Below are positions 36,201 to 43,988 of a stretch of DNA of 45,619 bases, one piece after another (within the stretch, counting starts at the first letter, position 1; the number at the start of each line of letters is the position of its first letter). The notes beneath the pieces were generated by a model that saw nothing but the letters and a program-made list of their open reading frames with translations, searched no databases and was not told the DNA's origin. The DNA comes from Methylorubrum suomiense (GTDB lineage: Bacteria > Pseudomonadota > Alphaproteobacteria > Rhizobiales > Beijerinckiaceae). The stretch lies in the NCBI RefSeq assembly GCF_022179765.1, contig NZ_BPRE01000026.1, forward strand, positions 1-45,619, read 5' to 3'. The position numbers and the translations under genes are program-made.

Positions 36201-36612
36201 GCGAATCGGCGGGGTTGAACTTGCGGTAGGTCGGGTTGGTACGCAGCGAGGTCGGCAGATCGGCCCGCGCGGCGTTGATCGCCGCCTGCACGTCCCGGGC
36301 GGCGCCGTCGATGTCGCGGTTGAGCCCGAACAGCAGGATGATCCGGACGCTGCCTTGCGAACTCGTCGAGGTCATCTCGTTGACGTCGGCGATGACGCCG
36401 AGCCGCCGCTCCAGCGGCGCGGCGACCGTGGTCGCCATGGTCTCCGGCGAGGCGCCGGCCATCTGCGCCTGGACGAGGATGACCGGGAAATCGACCTGGG
36501 GCAGCGGCGCGACGGGCAGGCGCACATAGGCGAACAGCCCGGCGAGCAGCAGGCCGATCGTCAGCAGCGTGGTCGCCACTGGGCGGCGGATGAAGGGTTC
36601 GGAGAGGTTCAT
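33295..36612 (-). CDS. mdtC: RND multidrug efflux permease MdtC, with an Ala/Ser/Thr-rich insertion
   Basis: A 1105-aa inner-membrane proton-driven exporter. It starts MNLSEPFIRRPVATTLLTIG and has the helix-4 motif ATGFVVDDAIVVLENIQRH (about 400-418), the LYESYVHPLTILSTLPSAG segment and the ending TLYTTPVVYLYLDRLRL, all matching MdtC. MdtC proteins are about 1025-1040 aa. The excess is a block at about residues 780-850 (DNA 34063-34278), between the GGK and MVPLSAFARF of a periplasmic beta region, made almost only of Ala, Ser, Thr and Gly. It works with MdtB as a heterotrimer. Confidence 0.93.
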   Translation of the reverse strand: MNLSEPFIRRPVATTLLTIGLLLAGLFAYVRLPVAPLPQVDFPVILVQAQMAGASPETMATTVAAPLERRLGVIADVNEMTSTSSQGSVRIILLFGLNRDIDGAARDVQAAINAARADLPTSLRTNPTYRKFNPADSPILILGLTSDTLTPGQLYDSAATIVQQRMSQIEGVGNVDIGGSSLPAVRVELDPTALFHYGIGLEGIRAGLASANANSPKGDIVAGDRRYQLYANDQGRQASDYRDIVVAYRNGAAVRLSDVGEVVDSVEDKRNLGLVDGKPGVILFIYKQPGSNVVETVARVRAAIPQVKAALPGDIDLDISGDRSATIRSSLATTEETLLIAIVLVVFVTYVFLRSWRATLIPAVAVPISIVGTFAAMWMLDYSLDILSLMALIIATGFVVDDAIVVLENIQRHIEMGKPRVEAALVGAREVGFTVVSMSLSLIAVFLPILLMGGIVGRLFQEFAVTLSLAILVSLVLSLTTTPMMCALLLRPAAEQHRGKRPNLFLRILEGGFDRVLRGYERTLRLALHHRRITALSVFAAIGLTVYGYVIVPKGFFPDQDTGQLMGGIQADQRISFQAMKQKLEQASAIVQADPAVESIVGFTGGRGTNSANVFVGLKPLGQRDPIEKVMARLRPKLAQVPGARLYLFPRQDLKMGGRQSFAQFQYTLQGDTAAELYAAAPQLLQALQKRTDIFADVTSDQQEGGLESRLVIDRPTAFRYGITPDQIDNTLYDAFGQRQVSTIYNPLNQYHVVMEIAPRYLQNPEVLKTIYVSTTGGKARGSATTNAVAGTVSATTQDAATAQAATTSGSTPTAASIAADSARNAAGNAIAASKGGASSSAPVSSAKETMVPLSAFARFETGSAPVQVAHQGLFVATTISFNLVPGKSLGDATAVIEKTMAELQLPQTIHGEFAGTAKSFQESSSRQPLLILAALLAVYAVLGILYESYVHPLTILSTLPSAGIGAIVALLSTGTEFTIIALIAVFLLIGIVKKNAILMIDFALDAERNRGLPPGEAIFEACILRFRPIMMTTVAALLGAAPLIIAGGEGAELRRPLGIAIVGGLIVSQILTLYTTPVVYLYLDRLRLWAKRRRRGGAAAMPAE

Positions 36613-36617
36613 GACCG

Positions 36618-36692
36618 CCCTCTCCGGCAGGCACCGCCCTCACCTCGAAATGGATGGGTCTGGTCGTCGCACGAGCGAGGATCCGGAGAGGG
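36618..36692. repeat. Inverted repeat in the mdtB-mdtC junction
   Basis: A perfect 10-bp inverted repeat CCCTCTCCGG (36618-36627) / CCGGAGAGGG (36683-36692) spans 55 bases in the 109-bp gap between mdtB and mdtC. It could fold in the mRNA and tune relative expression, or be a repeat insertion. Confidence 0.5.
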
Positions 36693-36721
36693 GATGCGCG
36701 CCAGCCCGGGTGCGACTCGTC

Positions 36722-39700
36722 TCACGGCACCGCCTCGCCCGGCGTCAGGCGGCTTCCGCCCTCCCGCCGTCCGGTGATGCGCCGCTCCAGCCGGTCGAAG
36801 GCGAGATAGATCACCGGTGTCGTGAACAGAGTCAGCACCTGGCTGACGATCAGGCCGCCCGCGATGACGATCCCGAGCGGCTGGCGCAGTTCCGAGCCGA
36901 CGCCGGATCCGAGGATCATCGGCACCGCCGCGAAGAGGGCGGCGAGCGTCGTCATCAGGATCGGGCGGAAGCGGAGCAGGCAGGCCTCGTAGATCGCGTC
37001 GCGGGGCGCCTTGGCCTCCTCGCGCTCCGCCTGGAGCGCGAAATCGATCATCATGATCGCGTTCTTCTTCACGATGCCGATCAGGAGCACGATGCCGATG
37101 ATCGCGATGATGTCGAGGGACAGCCCGAACCACATCAGCCCGAGCAGCGCGCCGATGCCCGCGGAGGGCAGGGTCGAGAGGATGGTGATCGGGTGGATGA
37201 AGCTCTCGTAGAGAACGCCGAGCACGATGTAGACGGTGACGATCGCGGCGCAGACGAGGAACAGCTCGTTCGAGAGTGCGGTCTCGAAGGCGAAGACCGA
37301 GCCCTGCGGCACCACGTTGAAGCTCGCCGGCAGCTTGATGTCCTGACGGGCGGTCTCCAGCGCCTCCACCGCCTGCCCTAGGGCGACGCCGGGTGCCAAG
37401 TTGAACGACACCGTGGTGGCCGGGAACTGGCCGAGATGGCCGATGAGGAGCGGCGCGCGCCGTTCCTCGACCTTGGCCACCGCCGAGAGCGGCACCTGCC
37501 CGGAGGGCGCGGTCGAGGACGGCAGGTAGAGATTGTCGAGGGAGTCGAGGGAGGTGTGGAGCGCCGGGTCGGCCTCGAGGATCACCCGGTACTGGTTCGA
37601 CTGCGTGAAGATCGTCGAGACGATGCGCTGGCCGAAGGCATCGTAGAGCACGTTGTCGATCGTCGCGGGCGTGATGCCGTAGCGGCCCGCGGTCGGCCGA
37701 TCGATCGTGACGTAGGCCGCGAGTCCGTTGCCCTGGTAGTCGCTGGTGACGTCGGCCAGGTACGGCGAGCGGCGCAGCGCCTCGACGTAGCGCGGCACCC
37801 AGGTCTCGAAATCGGTCAGGTTCGGGTTCTCGAGGATCACCTGATACTGCGTCGCCGAAACCGCGGTATCGATCGTCAGATCCTGCACCGGCTGCATGTA
37901 GAGCCGCACGCCGGGGACGTTCGCGGTGGCCGCAGTGAGGCGGCGGATGATGGCGCTGGCATCCGCTGCCCGCTGCTCCTTCGGCTTCAGGTTGATGAGG
38001 AAGCGGCCGGAATTGAGCGTCACGTTCTGGCCGTCGACGCCGATGAACGAGGACAGGCTCGCCACGTCCGGGTCCTGGAGCACCACGTCGGCCAGCGCCT
38101 GCTGGCGCTCCGCCATGGCTTCGTAGGACACGCTCTGATCGGCTTGGGAGATGCCCTGGATCACCCCCGTATCCTGCACCGGAAAGAAGCCCTTCGGGAT
38201 GACGACGAAGAGGTAGGCGGTCAGCGCGACGGTCCCGAGCGTCACCAGAAGCGTCAGGCCCTGATGGGCGAGCACGACGCGCAGGCAACGGCCGTAGAGG
38301 GCGATGACCCCGTCGTTGAGGCGCCGGCCGAAACGGGCAAGAGCGCCTTCGCGGCGGGCGACCGGGCTGTCGGCGCCATGGGCGACGGGCTTGAGGAGCC
38401 GGGCGCACAGCATCGGCACCAGGGTCAGCGAGACGACGGCCGAGATCACGATGGTGGCCGCGAGCGTGATGGCGAACTCGCGAAACAGCCGCCCAACCAC
38501 ATCGGCCATGAACAGCAGCGGGATCAGCACGGCGATCAGCGAGACGGTGAGCGAGATGATGGTGAAGCCGATCTCGCGGGAGCCCTTCAGCGCCGCCTCG
38601 AACGGATCGTCGCCCTCCTCGACGTGACGGGCGATATTCTCGATCACCACGATGGCATCGTCGACCACGAAGCCCGTGGCGATGGTGAGCGCCATCAGGG
38701 AGAGGTTGTCGAGCGAGAAGCCCCAGGCATCCATCGCGGCCAGCGCGCCGATGAGCGAGAGCGGCACCGACAGGCTCGGGATCAGCGTCGCCGAGAAGCT
38801 GCGCAGGAACAGGAAGATCACCATCACGACGAGGGCGATGGCGAGCATCAGCTCGAATTGCACATCGTGGACCGAGGCGCGGATCGTCACCGTGCGGTCG
38901 GTCAGCGTCGCGATCGAGACCGCCGCCGGCATCGTCGATTGGAGCTGGGGCAGCAGCTTCTTGATGCGGTCGACGGTGTCGATGACGTTGGCGCCGGGCT
39001 GGCGCTGGATGTTGAGGATGACCGCGGGCGTGCGGTCGGCCCATGCGCCGAGGCGGGTGTTCTCGGGGGCATCGACCACGTCGGCGACGTCCGTGAGATG
39101 CACCGGGGCGCCGTTGCGATAGGCGATGATCGAGTTCGCGTAGACGGACGGGTCGCGGACCTGATCGTTGGCGTTGATGGCGTAGGACTGGGTCGGCCCG
39201 TCGATATTGCCCTTGGGCGTGTTGACGTTGAGATTGGCGATGGTGGTGCGCAGATCGTCGATGTTGAGCCCGTAGGCGGCCAGCGCCCGCGAGTTGAACC
39301 GCACCCGCACCGCCGGCCGCTGGCCGCCGCCCATGCTGACGAGGCCGACGCCCGCCACTTGACTGATTTTCTGCGCCAGACGCGTTTCCGCCAAGTCCCT
39401 GACTTGCGTGAGCGGGATCGTCGTCGAGGTCAGCGCCAGCGTCAGCACCGGCGCGTCGGCGGGATTCACCTTGGCGTAGATCGGCGGCGCGGGCAGGTCG
39501 GACGGCAGCAGGTTGCCCGCCGCGTTGATCGCCGCCTGGACGGATTGCTCGGCGATGTCGAGGGGGATGTCGAGATTGAACTGAAGCGTGATGACGCTGG
39601 CCCCCGCCGAACTCTGCGAGGACATCTGGTTGAGATTGGCCATCTGGCCGAATTGCCGCTCCAGCGGCGCGGTCACGGCCGAGGTCATCACTTCGGGGCT

Positions 39701-39862
39701 CGCCCCGGGATAGAAGGACTGGACCTGGATCGTCGGGTAATCGACGGCGGGCAGCGCGGAGACCGGCAGGTTCAGGTATGACACCGCGCCGACGATCAGG
39801 ATCGCCAGCATCATCAGCGTCGTGGCGACCGGGCGCAGGATGAAGAGGCGGGAGGGATTCAT
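36722..39862 (-). CDS. mdtB: RND multidrug efflux permease MdtB
   Basis: A 1046-aa RND permease started at ATG 39862 (MNPSRLFILRPVATTLMMLA), with GGAGG about eleven bases upstream. It has the proton-relay motif ATGFVVDDAIVVIENIARH, LYESFIHPITILSTLPSAG and the terminal LTLFTTPVIYLAFDRLERR. Length and lack of insertion contrast with the neighbouring MdtC. The MdtB2C trimer exports bile-salt-like, antibiotic and metal-chelate substrates in enterobacteria; substrates here are unknown. Longer frames upstream (to 40057) overlap mdtA and the repeat and are not used. Confidence 0.93.
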   Translation of the reverse strand: MNPSRLFILRPVATTLMMLAILIVGAVSYLNLPVSALPAVDYPTIQVQSFYPGASPEVMTSAVTAPLERQFGQMANLNQMSSQSSAGASVITLQFNLDIPLDIAEQSVQAAINAAGNLLPSDLPAPPIYAKVNPADAPVLTLALTSTTIPLTQVRDLAETRLAQKISQVAGVGLVSMGGGQRPAVRVRFNSRALAAYGLNIDDLRTTIANLNVNTPKGNIDGPTQSYAINANDQVRDPSVYANSIIAYRNGAPVHLTDVADVVDAPENTRLGAWADRTPAVILNIQRQPGANVIDTVDRIKKLLPQLQSTMPAAVSIATLTDRTVTIRASVHDVQFELMLAIALVVMVIFLFLRSFSATLIPSLSVPLSLIGALAAMDAWGFSLDNLSLMALTIATGFVVDDAIVVIENIARHVEEGDDPFEAALKGSREIGFTIISLTVSLIAVLIPLLFMADVVGRLFREFAITLAATIVISAVVSLTLVPMLCARLLKPVAHGADSPVARREGALARFGRRLNDGVIALYGRCLRVVLAHQGLTLLVTLGTVALTAYLFVVIPKGFFPVQDTGVIQGISQADQSVSYEAMAERQQALADVVLQDPDVASLSSFIGVDGQNVTLNSGRFLINLKPKEQRAADASAIIRRLTAATANVPGVRLYMQPVQDLTIDTAVSATQYQVILENPNLTDFETWVPRYVEALRRSPYLADVTSDYQGNGLAAYVTIDRPTAGRYGITPATIDNVLYDAFGQRIVSTIFTQSNQYRVILEADPALHTSLDSLDNLYLPSSTAPSGQVPLSAVAKVEERRAPLLIGHLGQFPATTVSFNLAPGVALGQAVEALETARQDIKLPASFNVVPQGSVFAFETALSNELFLVCAAIVTVYIVLGVLYESFIHPITILSTLPSAGIGALLGLMWFGLSLDIIAIIGIVLLIGIVKKNAIMMIDFALQAEREEAKAPRDAIYEACLLRFRPILMTTLAALFAAVPMILGSGVGSELRQPLGIVIAGGLIVSQVLTLFTTPVIYLAFDRLERRITGRREGGSRLTPGEAVP

Positions 39863-39878
39863 GGGCGCTGCCTCCGAA

Positions 39879-39960
39879 CCCAGTCCCCCCTCTCGCCTGC
39901 TCCGCAGGCTCCCTCCCCCGCGCAGGCGGGCGTGTGTTTGCGCGCGCGCACCGACGTGCC
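39879..39960. repeat. REP-like element in the mdtA-mdtB junction
   Basis: The 100-bp gap holds a hairpin GCCTGC-TCC-GCAGGC (39895-39909) inside C-rich sequence (CCCCCCTCT, CTCCCTCCCCCGCGCAGGCG), resembling the element at 33085. Confidence 0.4.
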
Positions 39961-39962
39961 CA

Positions 39963-41384
39963 TCACTGCTGCCGCCTGCGGCCTCGGCGCTCGCCGCTGC
40001 TCTCGGTCGCGCCGGTCTCGTTCGGCGGGGTGCCGGCGGCGGGCGTGGCCGGGGCACCGGGCGCGGCCGAACCGGCGGTCCCGCCCGGTGCCCCCGAGGC
40101 AGGGGCTCCGGCCTGCGGGCCGGCGGCGTGGCCGACGACGCGCACCGACGCCCCCTCCCGCAGGCGGTCGGTCCCGTCGGTGACGACGCGGTCGCCGGGA
40201 TTGAGGCCGGACAGCACCACGGTACGGGTCCCGTCGGTCTCGCCGGTCTTGATCGGGCGGACCGTGACCTTGTCGTCGCCGTCCATCAGGTAGACGTAGG
40301 TGCCGGGCGTCCCGCGCAGGATCGCGGCATTGGGCACCAGGGCCGCGTTCTCGATCGTCTCGACGGTGAGACGGGCATTCACGAACTGGTTCGGGAACAG
40401 CTCGTCGTCGGCATTGTCGAACAGCGCGCGCAGCTTCACCGTTCCGGTCGTGACGTCGATCTGGTTGTCGACGGTATCGAGCTTGCCCGTGGCGATCTCG
40501 TGCTGATCGCCGCGGTCATAGGCTCGGACGGTGAGTTTGGCCCCCTGCCGCAAGCGGCGCATGACCCGCGCTACGTCATCCTCGGGAAGCGTGAAGACCA
40601 CCGAGATCGGATGGAGCTGCGTCACCACCACGATATTGGTCGAGCCGGCCGTGACGTAATTGCCGAGATCGACCTGCCGCAGGCCGACCCGGCCCTCCAC
40701 CGGGGAGACGATGCGGGCATAGGTAAGGTTGAGACGCTGCTGATCGACCAATGCCTGATCGGCGGCGACCGTGCCCTCGTTCTGCTTCACCAGCGCGCCC
40801 TGGGTGTCGACGTTCTGCTTGGAGATCGAATCCTGGCGGTTCAGCGTCTGGTAGCGTTGGAGATCGAGCTTCGAATTCTGCAGGAGCGCCTGATCGCGGG
40901 CGAGCTGGCCCTGATACTGGGCGAGCAGCGCCTCGTAGGGGCGCGGATCGATCTGGGCGAGGAAGTCGCCTTCCTTCACCGTCTGGCCCTCGCGATAGCC
41001 GATCTTGGTGAGGTAGCCGCTGATCTGGGAGCGCACGGTGACGGTGGCCAGCGGCGTCACCGTGCCGAGGCCCTGGAGCACGACCGGCATGTCGCCGGTC
41101 ACGATCGGCGCGACGCCGACGGCTTGCTTCATATCGGCCGGGCGCCCGGGGCGACCTGTGGCGGCAGGCGCAGTCGCCGCCGATGGTTCGGCGGGTTGCT
41201 TGCGCGCCTCGTAGCTGCGGTGGGCAACGGCGCCCGCGCCGCCGAGTGCCAGAAGCACGAGCATCCAGCGCCCGAACCGGCGTTGCCGTCGGACCGGGGT
41301 CGCCGGACGCGTCGGTATCTCCGGCGCCGGGGCCTCCGGATACTGGCGGGCCGTCTCCGTGCGGATCGGCGAACTCTCGTTCAT
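39963..41384 (-). CDS. mdtA: RND efflux periplasmic adaptor MdtA
   Basis: A 473-aa HlyD-family membrane-fusion protein. A cytoplasmic Arg-rich start is followed by one helix (about 40-56), then the split lipoyl domain (GTVTPLATVTVRSQISGYLTKIGYREGQ and the later VSPVEGRVGLRQVDLGNYV), an alpha-hairpin between them, and a beta-barrel with VFTLPEDDVARVMRRL. It bridges MdtBC to the outer-membrane channel. The last 55 residues are Ala/Gly/Pro-rich and disordered, as in other Methylobacterium adaptors. It is the first gene of mdtABC-OMF. Confidence 0.92.
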   Translation of the reverse strand: MNESSPIRTETARQYPEAPAPEIPTRPATPVRRQRRFGRWMLVLLALGGAGAVAHRSYEARKQPAEPSAATAPAATGRPGRPADMKQAVGVAPIVTGDMPVVLQGLGTVTPLATVTVRSQISGYLTKIGYREGQTVKEGDFLAQIDPRPYEALLAQYQGQLARDQALLQNSKLDLQRYQTLNRQDSISKQNVDTQGALVKQNEGTVAADQALVDQQRLNLTYARIVSPVEGRVGLRQVDLGNYVTAGSTNIVVVTQLHPISVVFTLPEDDVARVMRRLRQGAKLTVRAYDRGDQHEIATGKLDTVDNQIDVTTGTVKLRALFDNADDELFPNQFVNARLTVETIENAALVPNAAILRGTPGTYVYLMDGDDKVTVRPIKTGETDGTRTVVLSGLNPGDRVVTDGTDRLREGASVRVVGHAAGPQAGAPASGAPGGTAGSAAPGAPATPAAGTPPNETGATESSGERRGRRRQQ

Positions 41385-41548
41385 CCCTCAAGACTCGTCG
41401 GCGAATGGAGCGACACGGCGCGGCACGACTGCCCTCCCCGACCGAACATAGCGAGAATCCGGCCTATGGATGCAGCAGCGGGTTGCCGCATCCCCTGAGA
41501 ATGTACGGCTGCGGCGCTGATCGATCCTCGGCGGGCAATACGGTCTCT

Positions 41549-41722
41549 CTAGGGCGCCGACGTTTCCGGCTTATTGCTGACCTGCGCTCCGTCCTGCGAC
41601 CAGTAGAGGTGCATGACCTGCCGGAACCCGTCATCCGCCGGTGTCACCGGTACGGCCGCCCGCAGCGCCAGGCCGGCGATTCCCGTGCCGAGAGCGAGCA
41701 GCAGGCACGTGACGAGGCGCAT
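41549..41722 (-). CDS. Small exported peptide
   Basis: A 57-aa protein starting MRLVTCLLLALGTGIAGLALR at ATG 41722, with GGGGAA seven bases upstream (another ATG is two codons earlier). The N-terminus is a signal peptide or membrane anchor (about residues 3-22); the mature part is polar and ends QDGAQVSNKPETSAP. No family recognised. It lies between mdtA and the structured RNA candidate and could be regulated by the terminator in its upstream region. Confidence 0.45.
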   Translation of the reverse strand: MRLVTCLLLALGTGIAGLALRAAVPVTPADDGFRQVMHLYWSQDGAQVSNKPETSAP

Positions 41723-41787
41723 GACCATTCCCCAGAGAGTCGAGGCACTGCCGGATCCGGTGTGGATCATGGGCGGGGAGCGGACAT

Positions 41788-41817
41788 GAAAAAGGCCGCC
41801 GTGTCGAGCGGCGGCCT
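41788..41817 (-). terminator. Rho-independent terminator, minus strand
   Basis: A perfect 9-bp stem AGGCCGCCG / CGGCGGCCT with a 7-base loop is followed on the minus strand by TTTTT. It lies upstream of the 57-aa gene, so it must end a transcript that starts between about 41820 and 42240. Confidence 0.75.
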
Positions 41818-41897
41818 CTTCAAGCGACCGGACTGGCCGACCACACCGGAGAAACGAGGGGGCGAAGTTCCTCAAGCGCGGCGACCAGTCCGACCGT
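41788..41897 (-). ncRNA. Candidate small RNA or attenuated leader
   Basis: On the minus strand TTGACG (41932-41927) and CATGGT (41909-41904) with a 17-base spacer predict a start near 41897. The RNA would open directly into an 8-bp arm CGGACTGG (41892-41885 on the minus strand) that pairs with CCAGTCCG (41836-41829), then run into an intrinsic terminator at 41817-41788. Total about 110 nt. No ORF in it has a ribosome-binding site. It is either an independent sRNA or an attenuated leader of the 57-aa gene 66 bp downstream. No known RNA family is recognised. Confidence 0.45.
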
Positions 41898-42100
41898 GGA
41901 CAGACCATGACTTCACGGATGACGATCGTCAACATTCGTCAGCCGTCGAGACGCCCGTCCCGTTCGGTTTTCGTCACACTATCATCAAGTCATGTGCGTG
42001 AACGCACGCGATCCGATGGAATTCGGCTGCTTCATCGAAGATTTGATCGATGAGACCCTTGTCTTGTGAAGTTCGAGCTGCAGCACGGGCAAGTCATTAC

Positions 42101-42190
42101 CCGCCCCTGTTGCATGGGGCGGCGCATAGGGTGAGGCGCTTGGATGGCCTGCCGGGATCTGCCAGGGATAACGAAGAGGCCCTGAAACGG
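42101..42190 (+). other. Structured region upstream of the aminotransferase gene
   Basis: A perfect 7-bp hairpin CCGCCCC / GGGGCGG (42101-42107, 42116-42122) and a weaker GCCC-TGAAAC-GGGC hairpin near 42177-42190 lie in the leader before 42243. No known riboswitch motif is evident. The rest of 41940-42240 shows nothing else I can support. Confidence 0.25.
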
Positions 42191-42242
42191 GCTTTGCGAC
42201 AATCCATGATCCGGTGACCCCAACGCCGGTGGCGGGGCCACG

Positions 42243-43430
42243 ATGACACGGCATGACTGCGTTCGAGAGATGACGTCCCGCTTCAATCCCGTCTTCGCCA
42301 CATTGCCCGAGACCGTGTTCGAGAGAATGTCGGGCCTCGCCCGGCGCCATGGGGCGATCAATCTCGGCCAGGGTTTCCCGGATGGCCAGGGACCGGACGA
42401 TATCCGCGCCGCCGCGGCGGCTGCACTCGAGACGGTCAGCAATCAATATCCGCCGATGATGGGGCTCGCCTCGCTCCGTCGGGCCGTGGCGGCGCATTAC
42501 CGGCACCACCAGAGTCTCGATCTCGATCCCGAGCACGAGGTGATGGTGACCTCCGGCGCTACGGAGGCCCTGGCCGGCGCCCTGATGGCCCTGGTGCGAC
42601 CGGGCGACGAGGTCGTGCTGTTCGAGCCGATGTACGACGCCTACCTGCCGCTGGTGCGCCGGGCCGGCGGTGTGCCGCGCTTCGTCACCCTCAAGCCTCC
42701 CCGGTTCGGCCTGGACGAAGCGGCGCTCGCCGAAGCCTTCTCCGAGCGGACGCGGGTCGTTCTCCTCAACAACCCGCTCAACCCGAGTGCGACGGTGTTT
42801 TCGCGGGAGGATCTCGCCCTGCTGGCCGATTTTTGCCACCGCTTCGACGCGGTCGCCGTCTGCGACGAGGTCTGGGAGCACGTGGTGTTCGACGGCCGCC
42901 ATCACATTCCGCTGATGGGCCTGCCGGGGATGCGGGAGCGCACGGTCAAGATCGGCTCGGCCGGTAAGATCTTCTCGCTCACCGGCTGGAAGGTCGGCTT
43001 CGTCATGGCGGCGGAGCCGCTGATGCGCGGGCTATCGCGGGCGCATCAATTCCTCACCTTCACGACGCCACCAAACCTGCAGGAGGCGGTCGCCTACGGG
43101 ATGGGGAAGGACGACACCTATTTCGAGGAGATGCGCGCCGGGCTCGGTCGCTCCCGCGATCGGCTGGCGGCAGGACTGGTGCGACTCGGCTTCACCGTGC
43201 TGCCGAGCGCCGGAACCTACTTTCTATCGATCGATCTCGGCGACGGTCCGGAGGACGATACGCAGTTCTGCGAACGCATGGTGCGCGAGCACGGCGTCGC
43301 GGCCATCCCGGTCAGCGCCTTCTACGAGCAGGGCGCGGTGCGCAGCCTCGTGCGCCTGTGCTTCGCCAAGACCGATGCGACCCTCGACGCCGCGCTCGAC
43401 CGCTTGGCGGGAATGAAGCGAGCACGGTGA
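42243..43430 (+). CDS. PLP-dependent class I/II aminotransferase
   Basis: A 395-aa fold-type I enzyme. INLGQGFPDGQGPDDI near the N-terminus, MVTSGATEALAGALMALVRPGDEVV, LLNNPLNPSATVF, AVCDEVWEHVVFD, and the lysine motif IGSAGKIFSLTGWKVGF (the PLP-binding Lys) identify it. The GQGFP and NNP..P patterns place it with kynurenine/glutamine-type aminotransferases such as YbdL and MetC-like relatives; methionine or glutamine transamination is likely, unproven. The ATG at 42243 or an internal one at 42270 (MTSRFNPVFATL) may be the true start. Confidence 0.88.
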   Translation: MTRHDCVREMTSRFNPVFATLPETVFERMSGLARRHGAINLGQGFPDGQGPDDIRAAAAAALETVSNQYPPMMGLASLRRAVAAHYRHHQSLDLDPEHEVMVTSGATEALAGALMALVRPGDEVVLFEPMYDAYLPLVRRAGGVPRFVTLKPPRFGLDEAALAEAFSERTRVVLLNNPLNPSATVFSREDLALLADFCHRFDAVAVCDEVWEHVVFDGRHHIPLMGLPGMRERTVKIGSAGKIFSLTGWKVGFVMAAEPLMRGLSRAHQFLTFTTPPNLQEAVAYGMGKDDTYFEEMRAGLGRSRDRLAAGLVRLGFTVLPSAGTYFLSIDLGDGPEDDTQFCERMVREHGVAAIPVSAFYEQGAVRSLVRLCFAKTDATLDAALDRLAGMKRAR

Positions 43431-43432
43431 GC

Positions 43433-43444
43433 GAAACCGGTTTC
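43433..43444. repeat. Short palindrome, possible repeat remnant
   Basis: GAAACCGGTTTC is a perfect 12-bp palindrome just after the aminotransferase stop, in the context CGAAACCGGTTTCCCGC. The same core is common in Rhizobiales dispersed repeats, so this may be a decayed copy. Confidence 0.3.
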
Positions 43445-43487
43445 CCGCTTCCTTGTCGAAGCCGAGGGGCGGGGCCACATCCTCGCC

Positions 43488-43952
43488 ATGACCACGCGCG
43501 TCGACACTCCCCACACCATCGTCCGCGAGCCTGCGGGCGCGGCGCAGATGCGCCGTCTCACCGACACGAGCCCGGAGACCAGCCTCCTGCGCTTGGAGCA
43601 GCTCGCTCATCTCATGGACTCGGCCTTCGTCGTGCCGGGCATCAATCGTCGCGTCGGCCTCGATGCCGTGATCGGACTGGTTCCGATCGTCGGTGACATC
43701 GCCGGAATGGCGATCGCGTCCTACATCGTCTACGAGGCGAGACGGCTCGGCGCGCCGCGATGGCTCGTCTGGCGCATGATGGCGAATGTCGCCCTGGACG
43801 GCGCGATCGGCACGGTGCCGCTGGCCGGCGACCTGCTCGACGCCGCCTTCAAGGCGAACCGTCGCAACGTCGCTCTCCTGCGTCGCCATCTGGAGCGCAA
43901 GGGTGGGCTGCGGCCGAGCGAGATCGAGGGCAAGGCCGTTCGGCTCGACTGA
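43488..43952 (+). CDS. DUF4112 membrane protein
   Basis: A 154-aa protein with LRLEQLAHLMDSAFVVPGI then NRRVGLDAVIGLVPIVGDI (about 34-74), a hydrophobic hairpin, and VALDGAIGTVPLAGDLLDAAFKANRRNVALLRRHL (about 102-138). The two G..P..GD motifs are the mark of DUF4112 proteins, small integral membrane proteins of unknown function. It follows the aminotransferase by 57 bp and precedes yejE by 36 bp, on the same strand, so they may share a transcript. Confidence 0.85.
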   Translation: MTTRVDTPHTIVREPAGAAQMRRLTDTSPETSLLRLEQLAHLMDSAFVVPGINRRVGLDAVIGLVPIVGDIAGMAIASYIVYEARRLGAPRWLVWRMMANVALDGAIGTVPLAGDLLDAAFKANRRNVALLRRHLERKGGLRPSEIEGKAVRLD

Positions 43953-43967
43953 GTCGGTCATCGGCCG

Positions 43968-43981
43968 CCCTTCAGGAAGGG
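43968..43981 (+). promoter_or_regulatory. Hairpin covering the yejE ribosome-binding site
   Basis: CCCTT-CAGG-AAGGG forms a 5-bp stem whose right arm AAGGG is the Shine-Dalgarno of yejE, 7 bases before the ATG at 43989. Such masking could lower translation until the helix opens, for example when coupled with reading of the upstream gene. Confidence 0.35.
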
Positions 43982-43988
43982 TGAGTCG

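Noticed and set aside
31577..36643. A single open frame of 1688 codons spanning mdtC and the OMF gene
   Set aside because: Only its last ~500 codons are the OMF; the rest is mdtC read in the wrong frame, Arg/Pro/His-rich as expected in high-G+C DNA.
36609..39044. Long alternative frames over mdtB and opposite-strand frames over mdtABC
   Set aside because: They shadow clear RND genes, have biased composition and no family features.
42001..42242. SAM-type riboswitch upstream of the aminotransferase gene
   Set aside because: Conserved core bases of SAM-II or SAM/SAH aptamers could not be found.
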